Below, piece by piece: positions 21,616-32,600 of a stretch of DNA of 64,000 nt (within the stretch, counting starts at the first letter, position 1; every line of letters begins with the position of its first letter). The notes beneath the pieces are model-generated. The model ran no database searches. It saw nothing but the letters and a program-made list of their open reading frames with translations, and was not told the DNA's origin. The DNA comes from Plazaster borealis (taxonomy: Eukaryota > Echinodermata > Asteroidea > Forcipulatida > Labidiasteridae). The translations under genes were made by a program, and so were the position numbers. The stretch spans positions 74,501 to 138,500 of the forward strand of contig JAJGQC010000708.1 of NCBI GenBank assembly GCA_021014325.1, written 5' to 3'.

Positions 21616-22401
21616 TGTTTACCAAAACTTGAATTTTTTACCCCCCAAAACTAGTGTTAATCACGAAATGCGAGCCAACTTCAGAGTTTTATTAAACAGC
21701 CCAAACTTTGGTGGAAATAATTAGCTTAAATTTGTTTTTAAATGAAAAACAGGGCAGGGGAAAGGTGTTTTTATTCATTTTTTCCCAAAAAGCGTGCGTG
21801 CGAATTTTCACTTACGGAGTCAGTACAGAAAGTTCAATAGAGACGTAAATGTCCCTTTTAATTTAGTTTGATTTTCAAAAATAATGTCATCTAAGGATAA
21901 AATTAACAATTCTGACCCCAGCAGGCATGGAGTTCATGACACAACAAGGAATGTGTGAACAAAGTTTCAGCTTCCTCCATCATCAGGTAAAAATATGAAA
22001 ATATGTTGTTATAATTTTTTCCGCAATGTACGGACTACGGGACCTTTACCCTAGACTCCGTCACGTTGTATGCAACGGAGGAGTCCAACCCTAGGCTAAT
22101 GTACATAGTATGCGCAGCATGGAGTTTGGTTGGGGAGCACTCCGGCTCGAGCCGAGGCCCCGAGGGTTAAATTCTGACAGAAACAATGTATGTGCCCAGA
22201 AAACCCAAAGCTATACACAAAGTGAGGCAAAGAACAGAAATTACGTACAAATAAAAATACAATACCTTACATTTGGAGTGTCACTGTTGTTACCGTGTCA
22301 GTGTATTTACTATTTCCTTCCTCCATGTCTCTGTCACTGCTGCTGCTGTGTCCGTGTTGTGTGTCCGCACGACGTCGTCAAACTCACAACACAGTGACGT
22401 A
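21616..22401. other. Intergenic DNA
   Basis: No gene is seen. A small inverted stretch lies around 22025-22115 (TGTACGGACT...CTAGACTCCG / CGGAGGAGTCC...TGTACA). Confidence 0.4.
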
Positions 22402-22560
22402 GCGTGTCGTGGCCGAGCGGACTAGTGCACCGAATTCAAGTTGTGGCTGAGACATTACAATGTGGGTTCGAATCTCGGTCCCGGCACTTGTGTCCCTGAG
22501 CAAGACACTTAACTGTAATAATTGCTCCTTGGCGTTTATATCCTAACTTATGGAACCTGC
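22402..22560 (+). mobile_element. tRNA-derived SINE head (Ser/Leu-like)
   Basis: Box A TGGCCGAGCGGA (about 22411) and box B GGTTCGAATC (about 22463) have the spacing of a class II tRNA. They are followed by the shared SINE motif CACTTGTGTCCCTGAGCAAG. The body differs from the SINE at 12.7 and 56.5 kb after that motif, so this is a different subfamily. The 3' limit is unclear and may extend to about 22,735. Confidence 0.65.
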
Positions 22561-23040
22561 CGAGTAACGAAGTAAAAGTAGAAAAGTAGAAGTCGACTTG
22601 CGTGTGTTGATACGTATGTGGTAGCTAGCAAGTCTTGACAAGTGAGGAGGCAAGGTTCCATATCTGATAGTAGACTGGTCCCCTGTCAAACCGGAAGAGG
22701 GCGGCAGAGCTGGATTTAACTCGTAGAGTTATCTCCACCATTCATCACTACACTCAAACAAACTCAAATAGCAACCAATGCTAATTGCCTCTTATTCAAA
22801 AATACTAAACAAAGTCTCTCAGCCTCTTATAAACCAATCAGATATATTTTCAGACAACTAAACTTCAGATTTCTTTCCAACTCTTGGCAGGTCAGCCGTT
22901 TGGAATTTTTGCTAATTAACCCAGAAAAAACACCCCGAAAAATGTGCTTTTATTTCCCAAACCGACTTGAGTTCTCATGAGGCACTTGCTGCACCAAGGT
23001 CTTGCTGCACCAATGCACCAAGGCCTTGCTGCACCAAGGC

Positions 23041-23271
23041 ATTGCTTAGCAAAGAAATTTGCTAAGCAGAATTTTCTGCTTAACAGCTTTATGAAATTGG
23101 GCCCCAGAGCTGCTTCAAGCAGACAGTAGGGCCTATTGCTTAAAAATTGTCTGCTAAGCAGAAATGAGCAGGATACCAGTCACAAATTGTACATGTGACA
23201 TGGTAGTTTGGCTGGTAACCTTATCCTGGTAAGCATAATTTTGTTGTGCTTATTATAGCTACATGTTGTGC
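23041..23271. mobile_element. Fragments of the GGGCCC-terminal MITE family
   Basis: 23041-23104 is the right end of one copy (TTGCTTAGCAAAG ... CTTTATGAAATTGGGCCC). It is followed directly by part of a copy in the opposite orientation (GAGCAGGATACCAGTCAC, TTTGGCTGGTAACCTTAT). A short direct repeat of GCACCAAGG(T/C)CTTGCT lies just upstream at about 22990-23040. Confidence 0.6.
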
Positions 23272-23646
23272 TTAGGCATCGTACACGTTTGGTAATGACT
23301 CAAAACAAATTTTAGCATAAAAACTTACTTGGTAACGAGCAAAAGAGAGCTGTTGATAGTATAAAACATTATGAGAAACGACTCCCTCTGAAGTAACGTA
23401 GTTTTTGAGAAAGAGGTAATTTCTCACTAAAATAATAAAAACTTCTTGCAAGAAGTTTTGATTCCTAACTGAAAGCACACAAATTTGTACAACAAGGGTG
23501 TATTTTCTTTTATCATTTTCTTGCAACTTCGATGACCAATTGAGCCCAAATTTTCACAGGCTTGTTATTTTATGCATAGGCCTATGTTGGGATACAAGAA
23601 CACTGCATGGTCTTTGACAATTACCAAACGTGTACGATGCCTTTAA
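23272..23646. mobile_element. MITE with AGGCATCGTACACGTTTGG termini, copy 1 (375 bp)
   Basis: AGGCATCGTACACGTTTGGT at the left is mirrored by ACCAAACGTGTACGATGCCT at the right. The interior has a smaller inverted repeat (AAAACTTCTTGCAAGAAGTT). Copies 2 (33,618) and 3 (54,107) share the termini, and copy 2 shares the interior too. Confidence 0.8.
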
Positions 23647-24690
23647 GCGTTGGGAACTACGTCTTTAATAAACTTGCTCTATTCCCCCGGCTTTGCTGGT
23701 TTATAAATTACTTATTTTAGTCAATAATTTTCGCATAAGGAACATGTGTGGAGACTTTGAAAATTCTACTGACAACAGTTCACTGAGTGTGGCGCTGAAG
23801 CCTGGGTCACTTTGCCCAAATTAATTTCGGACATTGCCCAAAATCCGAATTATGCATTTTTAGCGTTAGATTTTTCCGATTTTTTTTTCGTACGAAATGG
23901 ATTTAGGGTTTTGTCATCATCGCCGATTCTCATGCCTGGTTTTATAGTCCAGAGGCAAACAAGGGAACAAATGTGGAGAGGGGGGACAAATTCCCCTTGC
24001 GGACAGAAAACCCTGGGCGGGGAACACATTTCCCTAGGTGATACTGTCCCCCCTCCCCACCCGGACCGCTGTGCTAGCACAGAAGTGGGCCCGAAAGTCG
24101 CCAGCCGCGTATAGACCTTTCTTTTGTTGATAAACAAACCGCGCTGGTTGGCATGGACGGCCGATAGTAGCAAAACATTCAATCGTGTTAACAAATGTTG
24201 TGTCCAAATTCAACATTTCTGTAAACTTTCAATTTACCAAAAATACATACCATGATTGGTTGCTTTATTTCCAACAAATTCAACACTACTTTTGAATATT
24301 TGTGTAACATTATTACAAACTGTGGCTATCTGCTTATGCTTTGCATTTATGGCTTTCCATAGTTTTCCAACCTCGGTTGGCAAAAATTTGGGCTGTGACG
24401 TATCAAAAGAAAGGTCTAATAGTTGGCAGCCGCGAAGTCAGGAAAATAAGGAAATTAGAACACATGCAGTACAGGGAGGTGAAATTTCTGTCTTGCCCCT
24501 TCTGTCTAATTTGAACGAATTATTTTAAAATCTTTCTTTTCACTACAATTTGTTCATAATTCTTAAAAGAAATATCACCGACCATACTTTCCTGTAGAAT
24601 CAGATTATTTGGTTGCCTAATTAGTGACTAATTATCCACCACAATTAAGACCTAATCATTCAGAACATAATACACAGCTGTTGAAAAACT
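23647..24690. other. Intergenic DNA
   Basis: No gene is seen. A G/C-rich patch lies at 23975-24070 with opposed TTCCCC/GGGGAA words. Confidence 0.4.
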
Positions 24691-24699
24691 TGCACTTAC

Positions 24700-25738
24700 T
24701 CCAAATGAAATGAAATGTACCCTTCATGTTGCACAAAATATGAAATTTTATTCCATAATCTGGTTAACCATACCACTGGGGACACTTAATTTTGGAGGTG
24801 GCTAATTCGTATTACTAATTATTACCTAATTAGCCGCTAGAAAACGCGCCATTTTCTATCATACGTAAGCGATATATCACTTGTACACATAGGCCTATAC
24901 TTACTATTATGATTGCACTCGCCGTGAAGTAAATGTACCCTTCATAATGAATAAAAATATTACATTTTATTCCATGATCTGACAGACCACTCCACTGGGC
25001 ACACTTAATTTTGGAGGTGGATTAATCGGCTCACTAATTAATACCTAATTAGCCCGCTAGAATACACGCCATTTTCTATCATGCGAATGGTACACAAAAT
25101 ACTTACTGTTATGACTGCACTCGCCGTAAAGTAAATGTACCTTTCATGTTGCAGAAAAGATGAAATTTTATTTAATGATCTGACAGACCACTCCACTGGG
25201 CACACTTAATTTTGGTGGTGGTTTTATCGGCTCACTAATTAATACCTAATTAGCCGCTAGAATACACGCCATTTTCTATCATACGTAAGCTATATATCAC
25301 TTGTACACATACTTACTATTATGACTGCACTCGCCGTAAAGTAATTGTACCCTTCATGTTGCCGAAAATATGAAATTTTAGTCCATGATCTGATAGACCA
25401 CTCCACTGGGCACACTTAATTTTGAAGGTGGTTAATTCGGCTCACTAACTAATACCTAGTTAGCCGCCTAGAATACGCGTCATTTTCTACCATGCGTTAG
25501 GTTATAGCACTGTACACAAATACTTACTTTTATGACTGCAATCGCCGTAAAGTAAATGTATCCTTCATGTTGCAGACAAAATGAAATTTTATTCCATAAT
25601 CTAACAGACCACAACACTGGGCACACCTAATTTTGGAGGTGGTTTAATCGGCTCACTAGTTAATACCTAATTAGCCGCTAGAATACGCGCCATTTTCTAT
25701 CATACGTAAGCGATATATCACTTGTACACACTTACTAT
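24700..25738. repeat. About 200-220-bp tandem array, five units
   Basis: Each unit carries AAATGTACCCTTCATGTTGC, ATGAAATTTTATTCCA, CCACTCCACTGGGCACACTT, AATTTTGGAGGTGG, CTAATTAATACCTAATTAGC and CGCCATTTTCTATCATACGT. Units start at about 24713, 24932, 25133, 25342 and 25554. Divergence is moderate. No ORF runs through the array. Confidence 0.85.
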
Positions 25739-26288
25739 ACTAGTGGTACATGTACTTTGTGCACCACGTTTATCAGTCGTCTTGGGATTTATTATGATTT
25801 TTGGATTTTTTCTTGTTGTTCAACCATATTTTAGGTTTATTTCTTTGTGTTTTTTTGGGGGGGTCGATCTTTGGATGTCGAAGGAACGTAGATTGGACCA
25901 TAAGCATTGGACTGACGCGTGTATTATGGCGGTTGTTTATACTCGCCTTTGAGTTGGATGGATATGTAGACTGGATCCTCATGCCTCGCCATAGTAATAA
26001 CATTTACATAAACAGAGCACTAGTCTACTTGCAACAACAGAGCGCAGCAAATTGACACTTCCAACGGCTGGTAAAGCGTATACGCTGACCTTTGACCGCT
26101 TTTGTTTTTCCGATCATTTCTCATTAATTACGTGACATTTATGTAAAAAAACAAAAATCAAAAACATCTAAAAATAATTGTCCATAATTCTACGTCACTG
26201 AATTACGTAAACAGTAAACCGGTGTGCCCCTTTAAGAATAAGAGTGGATATTATTTTAGCTCTACTTGGGCATTTAATTTACTGCAAG
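25739..26288. other. Intergenic DNA
   Basis: No gene is recognised. Short open stretches here have no family features. Confidence 0.4.
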
Positions 26289-26369
26289 GACGGTTTTGCA
26301 CGGGGCGGACACGATTGCATATGCAAAACCGTCCGGCGGACATTATTGCATGCAATAATGTCCGCCGGA
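26289..26369. repeat. Palindrome cluster with a perfect 38-bp palindrome
   Basis: 26332-26369 is a perfect palindrome (TCCGGCGGACATTATTGCA, then its reverse complement). Immediately upstream ACGGTTTTGCA (about 26290) and TGCAAAACCGT (about 26321) form a second hairpin. The word ATTGCAT recurs on both sides. Confidence 0.85.
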
Positions 26370-26469
26370 TAGTATTGCATAGAGGACATAATTGCATGCG
26401 ACACCGGCCATAAAAATGGCTGATTATCATGTTGGTATTGATTACAGCATGGCTTCACATTCTACATCT

Positions 26470-26610
26470 CAATCATTGCCAAAGACCAAGCCAGTATCCT
26501 CACTTGGTGTATCCCAACATATGCATGATAAAATAAGAAACTTGTGAAAATTAATTTGGGCTAAAATGGTCATCGAAAATGCAAGAAAATATAGGGGGAA
26601 AAACGCCTTT
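26470..26610. mobile_element. Fragment of the AGGCATCGTACACG MITE family
   Basis: CACTTGGTGTATCCCAACAT, ATGCATGATAAAATAA and AAACTTGTGAAAATT match, in reverse orientation, the inner right part of the full copies at 23.5 and 33.9 kb. No termini remain. Confidence 0.55.
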
Positions 26611-26918
26611 ATTGCATAAAAATTAATGAAATTAGAATTAATTATATGCCGTGCTTTCTTAGATTCAAGTTGGGTTAAACTCGTCAAAAAAAAACAATAC
26701 TCTTATATAGTACTGGAATAAATTGACTTATCTACTTACCTCTTTCTATAAAACGAACACTTTTATTTGGCCTATATTTCCCGCAACACAACCACAAAAA
26801 CAGACGACATTCACTTTTGGAAATTAATTTGTTGACATTGTCAGATGTTTACAGATTGAGGGCGCCCTCCAGCTTGGCGCTGGTTGAATTTTAAACCAGC
26901 AGCTGGGCGCAATAGGCT

Positions 26919-27049
26919 GTGCAAGTCTCGTGCGTATTCGAACATTGGGACCCGTTAAAGCGCGTGAGTTTGTTTCCTTTACGCGTTAAAGCATCGTACG
27001 TGGGACCAAACTGGTCCCAAAAATGTTCGAATACGCGCGAGACTTGCAC
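26919..27049. mobile_element. Foldback element, 131 bp, GTGCAAGTCTCG termini
   Basis: GTGCAAGTCTCGTGCGTATT followed by CGAACATTGGGACC is mirrored at the right (GGTCCCAAAAATGTTCG, then AATACGCGCGAGACTTGCAC). The 60-base centre has a smaller inverted pair (TTAAAGCG/CGCGTTAA). Confidence 0.75.
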
Positions 27050-27066
27050 GGTCTATACAGGAGAGA

Positions 27067-28095
27067 TGGGCCCATTTTCATAAAGCATGTAAGCACAAAA
27101 AACTTGATAAGCACAGAAAACTCTTGCTTAGGAAAAACAGGTTACCAGCCAAAATACCATACAGTTACCATTGATGCGACTGGTACCCCACTCATTTCTT
27201 GCTTAGCAAAAAATTTGCTGAGCAGATTGTTCTCCTAGACAGCTTTATGAAATTGGGCCCTGCTTATAAGCAGAAAACGTTGCTTAACAGTTTTCTGCTC
27301 AGCGTAATTGTGCAGGATACCACTCGCAAATGGTACTTGGGAAATGGTACTGAGCTGCTGGGCCCAATTTCATAGAGCTGCTAAGCAGAAAACATTGCTT
27401 AACAAATTCTGCATAGCATTAATGAAAGGGCCCCATTCACAAAATGTGACATGGTATTTTGGCTGGTAACCTTATTCTGGTAAGCATAGTTTTTAATAAT
27501 AATAATAATAATAATAATAAACCGTTCTTTTAAAGCGCATTACACACGGAGTCCCAATGCGGGACAAAACTATTTGGAGTTTAACAAGTGAGTTTTGAGA
27601 AGGCGTTTGACTGAATGTGCTTAAGCAGCTCCACATACACCTGTTCACCGGTGAAATATTGCAACTTACAAATGTTGTGCTTTGCATAAATTAGCAGGAT
27701 AGCAGTTTGTTGTGCTTAGCTATATTTTGTGTTAAAGCAGCTCTATCAATAAGCCTGTAAGCACAACAACTTGCTATCATAGAAAACTATTGCTAAGCAA
27801 AAAAAAGGTTACCAGCCAAACGACCAAACAGTTATCATTGCTGTGACTGGTACCCCATTTATATCTTTAGATATGAAACAAAATTCTGCTTAACAGCTTT
27901 CTGGACCGATTTCATAAAGCCAGTCAGCACAAAACTTGCTTAGCACGGAAAAATCATGATTAGCAGAAATAGGTTACCAGCAAAAACCAAAATGCAATAA
28001 AGATAGCATTGTTGCAACTGGTACCCACTCTTTTTGCTAAGCGTAAAAAAACTGCTTAGCAGTTTTTTTTCTGCTCAACAGCTGAAAATGGGCCC
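27067..28095. mobile_element. Cluster of GGGCCC-terminal MITE copies in both orientations
   Basis: A full copy lies at 27067-27260. An inverted partial copy follows (27261-27490, with internal TGGGCCCAATTTCATAGAGC at about 27360), ended by an (AAT)n run. Two further copies in the first orientation run about 27735-27905 and 27900-28095 (GGTTACCAGC, GACTGGTACCC, CTGCTTAACAGC). The nesting suggests repeated insertion of the family into itself. Confidence 0.7.
27496..27522. repeat. (AAT)n microsatellite
   Basis: About nine AAT units are visible. Confidence 0.9.
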
Positions 28096-30287
28096 TGGGG
28101 TCGAATTCACAAACGCACTAAGATTCATCTTAGTAGTCAGTTTTTGCTCAGTGATTTGTATTGTGACATCACACGCTGATTAGCAGTTAAGATTGATTCG
28201 CACTTATGAATAATCTTAGCTCTCTCTGAAGTGAAGCCCTGCTCTCTTGTCTTTAGGAAAAGGAAAAGGAGAGGCCGTGCTGTGTGCAGCGAAAACATCA
28301 ATCGCAAAGTGGTAGTTATTAAGGATGCTAGGTCATTTTTTTTTGCCTTTTTAACCAGAAGGTTCAGATTTAAATTTTAATTACTGATAGCTTTTTTTAT
28401 AGATTCTAGAATGTTAGTTTCCATTGCACAAAAAACCGCCATTGATAAGTGGTAGTTTATTTCATACTAAAAATGAATTGTTGGGATCTGACATAATATC
28501 ACCTCCATTAGCCATGTTACAAACATAATATTATTTGCAAGTTTCATAAAATATGTATTATGTGCGGTTGTTCAGAGAAAAAATATATAATGAAGTCCTT
28601 TTGGAGAAAATTGGGCAATGCAACTTTAAGCTGTAGAATACATTTTAGAAATTACAATTACAAATATTAGAAACAATAACTGCAGTCAAGGCATACACAG
28701 TTTCAAAGCTGACTTTCTAAACTTTATTTTGGTCAATAGTCACAACTTAAACTTACATTCATAAAAGCCATTTGAAGGTCAAATGGCGTGTTGTAAACAA
28801 TGCAAACTATGCATATAGAGCCTGTTTAATTCCTTCTATATAGGACTCCAGAGAAGGAATTAAAATCAGCGCTATTTATAATCATAAGTTGAGTAAATAC
28901 AAAAGTATAACCATTTGCCCCGATGAGTTTTTCGGAAATTTTAGTGGAAACTCCCTTGATTTTTATGCACCAATTTGTAAAGGGAACTTAAAGGAATTCG
29001 ATTTGAAAAAATGTATATTAAATATACAAAAATAAAACTTTAAATATTAAATATTCTGAAACTTCAGACAAACCATTTGCGAGTGGCAGTGATGATTACA
29101 TTGGTTTTTCTTCTGTAATACGTCACTTTGTAATTTCAGTTTAAAACACATGAAGGCAACTTACTATGTTTTTGACTAGTGTTGCTAGTTGCTATATTTT
29201 CAGCGTTTTCACAGAGTTTGGTATGGCAAAAATCATGTTTTCTACATAATGTTTCATTTTTGCCTTAAAACCTAATTTGAAATCATCCCGAGTTGCTGTT
29301 AGATTAATATTATGATTAATTTTTAAAATACACTAATTTTCTTGTGGGCATTCTATTCACTAATTGAATTTTGTGTCTTCATTAATGTGTAAAGAGTTTT
29401 CAGTTTCAATTTATGCAACTCTGAGGATCTCAAATTGTTGCTTTAACACATTTTGATATGCCAGTCTAGCTTCAGTGACCAAAGTACGGTTTTTGTTTAA
29501 GTCGCGATGAAAATTTCTTGAAGCAAATTGCACATAAAAACCACTTGTTTACATTCACACTTTTTTTAACAGTACACTTTTGCTTTACATGAATTACCTA
29601 TAAAAATCATTCATAAACATATTTTCTTTACACATTTTTCAGTGAAAACTTATGCTTTACAAAAACTTCGCCTTTTAAACACTTTTTTCAGTCTGTTTTT
29701 ATCGCAAACCAAAAATGTTTACATTCCTAAACTTGATATTTTTAATTCTGCATTTTACATGGATAAATAACTTTCAGAGTAAACTAAGATACTCCTTCAT
29801 GAATTTTAAGAATGATTTCAGCTACAACAAAATTTACCAATGACATATGATAGTTTACACCAATCTTACAACACTCCTTGATATCAGAAAAAGAAAATGC
29901 AAAATACTCTGTTATCACAATTAAGGCACTCTGTGTAAACATTTAAATTTTTGAAATAATATGAATTGCATGTCAAGCTAGCCTTAACACAAGTGTCATG
30001 TGTCCATTCTAGATTGAGGAATGTGATGTTTGTGATTTTACAAATTTATCAAACTGCGTTTGATAGAGTCAAGCTAACCTGGTCAACAGCAGTAACTGCA
30101 TTCCCATTAGAGCATTGCTAAATGCAACACAAATTGTAAAAGTTGCTTCTCAAAATTCCTCATTTGCTAATCAATAGTAACAGCGGTCAGTGTGCACAAA
30201 AACATGTTTGCTTTACTACTTTTAATTGTTCTGTTGGCAATTTGCTTGACAAGAGTCCCTGATCAGGCTAGCTTTATTGTCAGGTGG
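28096..30287. other. AT-rich intergenic DNA
   Basis: A short element-like piece opens the stretch (28101-28225, alternating ACTAAGATTCATCTTAGT hairpin). I see no ORF of note, RNA gene or array. Confidence 0.5.
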
Positions 30288-30594
30288 TTAACCCTTTAGA
30301 GACGATAGCGGCCGCAAGCGGCTTGTACTGAAATACCCATAGCAGTCGCAAACGGCCGCTAGATTTGCCTAAATTCCAGCTCAAACAAGAGGGTCAAAGA
30401 TAAGGTATCAGACCTATTGAAATTGTCCAATGTTTCCCATGGTAACATAGAATGCACAATTCTACAACAAAACCCTGTATTTTTGTTTCTAAATAATTTT
30501 CCTGACATTTTTGACAGAGTAAAACAATCTACAAGATTAGCAATGTCCAGGTTTATGGTGATTATACAGAAAGGAACGGTCTGTTAAGGATTAA
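30288..30594. mobile_element. TTAA-flanked MITE (piggyBac-like), orientation 1
   Basis: TTAACCCTTTAGAGACGATA at the left and GGTCTGTTAAGGATTAA at the right correspond, in reverse orientation, to the ends of the element at 32,661-32,978. Interior words shared in reverse complement include CAATGTTTCCCA and GGTGATTATACAGAAA. The CCCTTT ends and TTAA targets suggest a piggyBac-type transposase in trans. The right terminus is degraded. Confidence 0.65.
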
Positions 30595-31403
30595 GATTGT
30601 AGCAAGTCTTGGGTTCAATACCCTATATCTCTTCTATTGGATTCTACACACAGGATGAAGTCATGTATGCCACAGTTTTTTTATATAAATGTAATAGCAA
30701 ATAAATAGCATGTCATTTGGATTCTACCCACAATGCTTGTTAACACTTTCAGGACCAGGAGGTTCCCCCAATAGTTTCTCACATAAAACTGTTTTGTTTT
30801 TTGTGACTTTTCTTTAATATTATCTTGGGTCATAACTAGAATAAACAAACCCTACTATTACCATGGCACCTGTTTATATTTTACCTTTGTATTTTTCTAA
30901 AACTGGTTTCTGAATACTAAATGAAAGAAGTGAATTCATTTTGAAAACCTTCTAAATTGATGCAAAGAAAACCCATTTTTACTCATTTTGTTCCCAAAAT
31001 TTATCAGTTTTTGTCTTTACCAGACTGCCAAGCTTTAGTAACAGTAATGAAATTTGCAAAATGCACATGACGCCCAAGTGATGATGATGAATTCTAGATT
31101 TTGAAACAGTCCACAAGTACATTACATTAACGACATTCATATTCGCCCCCTAAAAAAATAATTCCTGGTTCGGGCCTGTTTACAGTAAGTTGTGAGAACT
31201 AATCATAATACACATAGGGTGTGAACATATTTTACTTGTGTGTCAAGCCCAAGATCCATCAGGGATGACAACAAGTAAAAGTGATGACAACAGACAAAAG
31301 TGAATATGAATGTGTGATAATGAAAGTGAATTAGTTGTTGCTGAAGTTAACCAAGAAAACATGGAAACCATCCTGCTAAAGATTCGGAATCTTCATAACC
31401 AGG
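30595..31403. other. Intergenic DNA
   Basis: No gene is seen. TTGGATTCTAC(A/C)CACA occurs twice (about 30639 and 30718). Confidence 0.4.
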
Positions 31404-31582
31404 ACCCAATTTCATAGAGCTCCTTAAGCAGAAAATATTGCTTGTCAGTTCTCCTGCTAAGCAAAAATGAGCAGGATACCAGTCACAGATTGTACATGTC
31501 AAATGGTATTTTGGCTGGTAAGCTCATTCTAATAAGCGTAATGCTTAGCTACTTTTTTTGAACAGCTCTATGAAACTGGGCC
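31404..31582. mobile_element. GGGCCC-terminal MITE, opposite orientation
   Basis: The left end is CCCAATTTCATAGAGCTCCT and the right end is CAGCTCTATGAAACTGGGCC. The interior carries GAGCAGGATACCAGTCACAG and TATTTTGGCTGGTAAG, the reverse complement of the 4.8-kb copy's interior. Confidence 0.65.
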
Positions 31583-32149
31583 CAGCTCCTAGTAATACTT
31601 TACTATAATTATCAGCAATAGCTACATCACATATCATAACAGTATTGAACCATTTATCTTGCATGTAAAGTGAGCATCTAAGGCTTGTCAAACCAAGTAC
31701 AAATTGCCCATCATGGACTTGGATAAACATTATTACTTGATTCACTGTTTGGTTGAGTCTTGGTTTAGTGATTCCTTTGCTCAGAATTATAGTGTAAAGA
31801 GTGCTTTACTTTTACCATTGGGTAGACAAAACCAGAAAACACAATGTGATGGATAAAGTGCCAGATTGTTTTGCAAGTTTAGTTTATTGACCCCATTCAC
31901 CTGACGTCATCACCACAAGATTATCTTGGTTGGGCCATTTTGGGAGTCAGTTTCCCTCTGTGTTTTACTGTGAAAAGCTCATTTTAGGCGTGTACACACT
32001 CACCATATCTCTACATGCTATTTGACTCCCAAAATGGCAAACCATGGGCATCAAGTAGAAGTGTCTGAGGACTGTTCAATAGAATGAAAGCCCAGAGTTT
32101 CTTTGTTGTTCATACACTAAAATAATAGTTAGTCATGAGTGACAGGTGA
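31583..32149. other. DNA downstream of the lectin-like gene
   Basis: No gene is seen. AAAATGGC-type words near 31933 and 32030 form a loose inverted pair (CCATTTTGGGAGTCA / TGACTCCCAAAATGG). Confidence 0.4.
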
Positions 32150-32155
32150 TTTATT
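32150..32155 (-). terminator. Candidate polyadenylation signal AATAAA
   Basis: TTTATT on the + strand is AATAAA on the minus strand, about 160 bases past the TAA at 32317-32319. It is the nearest canonical signal that I see, and would give a short 3' UTR. Confidence 0.35.
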
Positions 32156-32316
32156 GGAGTTAAAATGTGTGAACAGATCCAGCCCATCAGTTAACTGAAT
32201 AAGGATACTCAATTGGAGGAATAAGTTTTACAAACAAATAACCAAGTGTTCTTATGAATGTAATCTCAGTGCCAGGACATCAAGGTGTCAATGTATTTTT
32301 TATCCAGAAAACTTTT

Positions 32317-32600
32317 TTAGCCACGAGGTGGAGTTTGGTGGCGTATTTTGATTTCAGTCCTTGCAATACGAGAACCATTCCATTCACTAGCTCTAATGAC
32401 TCGTTTGTATGGACCTGTAATATCACCAGGTTGGATATATTCAGCATTAAGGTTATTATCTACACCAGGTATACCAGAGCATCTATTAAACCACCAACCT
32501 CCTTCACTATTCAGACTTGGACAGTTTGTTTCGTCTTGGTTAAAATCTGTGTGATGGTGAATGCTGAAAGCTTGATTGTTGGCAGTCTCAAGAATACCAC
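32317..32600 (-). CDS. Terminal exon: C-terminal part of the FReD
   Basis: Acceptor TTTTTTCAG|GTGGT, phase 1. Encodes [60 protein letters not shown] and [17 protein letters not shown], then TAA. NC...GGWW(F/Y)N.C with C838 and C852 is the FReD P-subdomain signature. The usual DRDND calcium loop is replaced by HTDFNQDE, so calcium binding is doubtful. Confidence 0.86.

Noticed and set aside
25722..26055. 76-84-codon frames (QPYFRFISLCFFGG...)
   Set aside because: Low-complexity hydrophobic translation, overlapping frames on both strands and no supporting motif.
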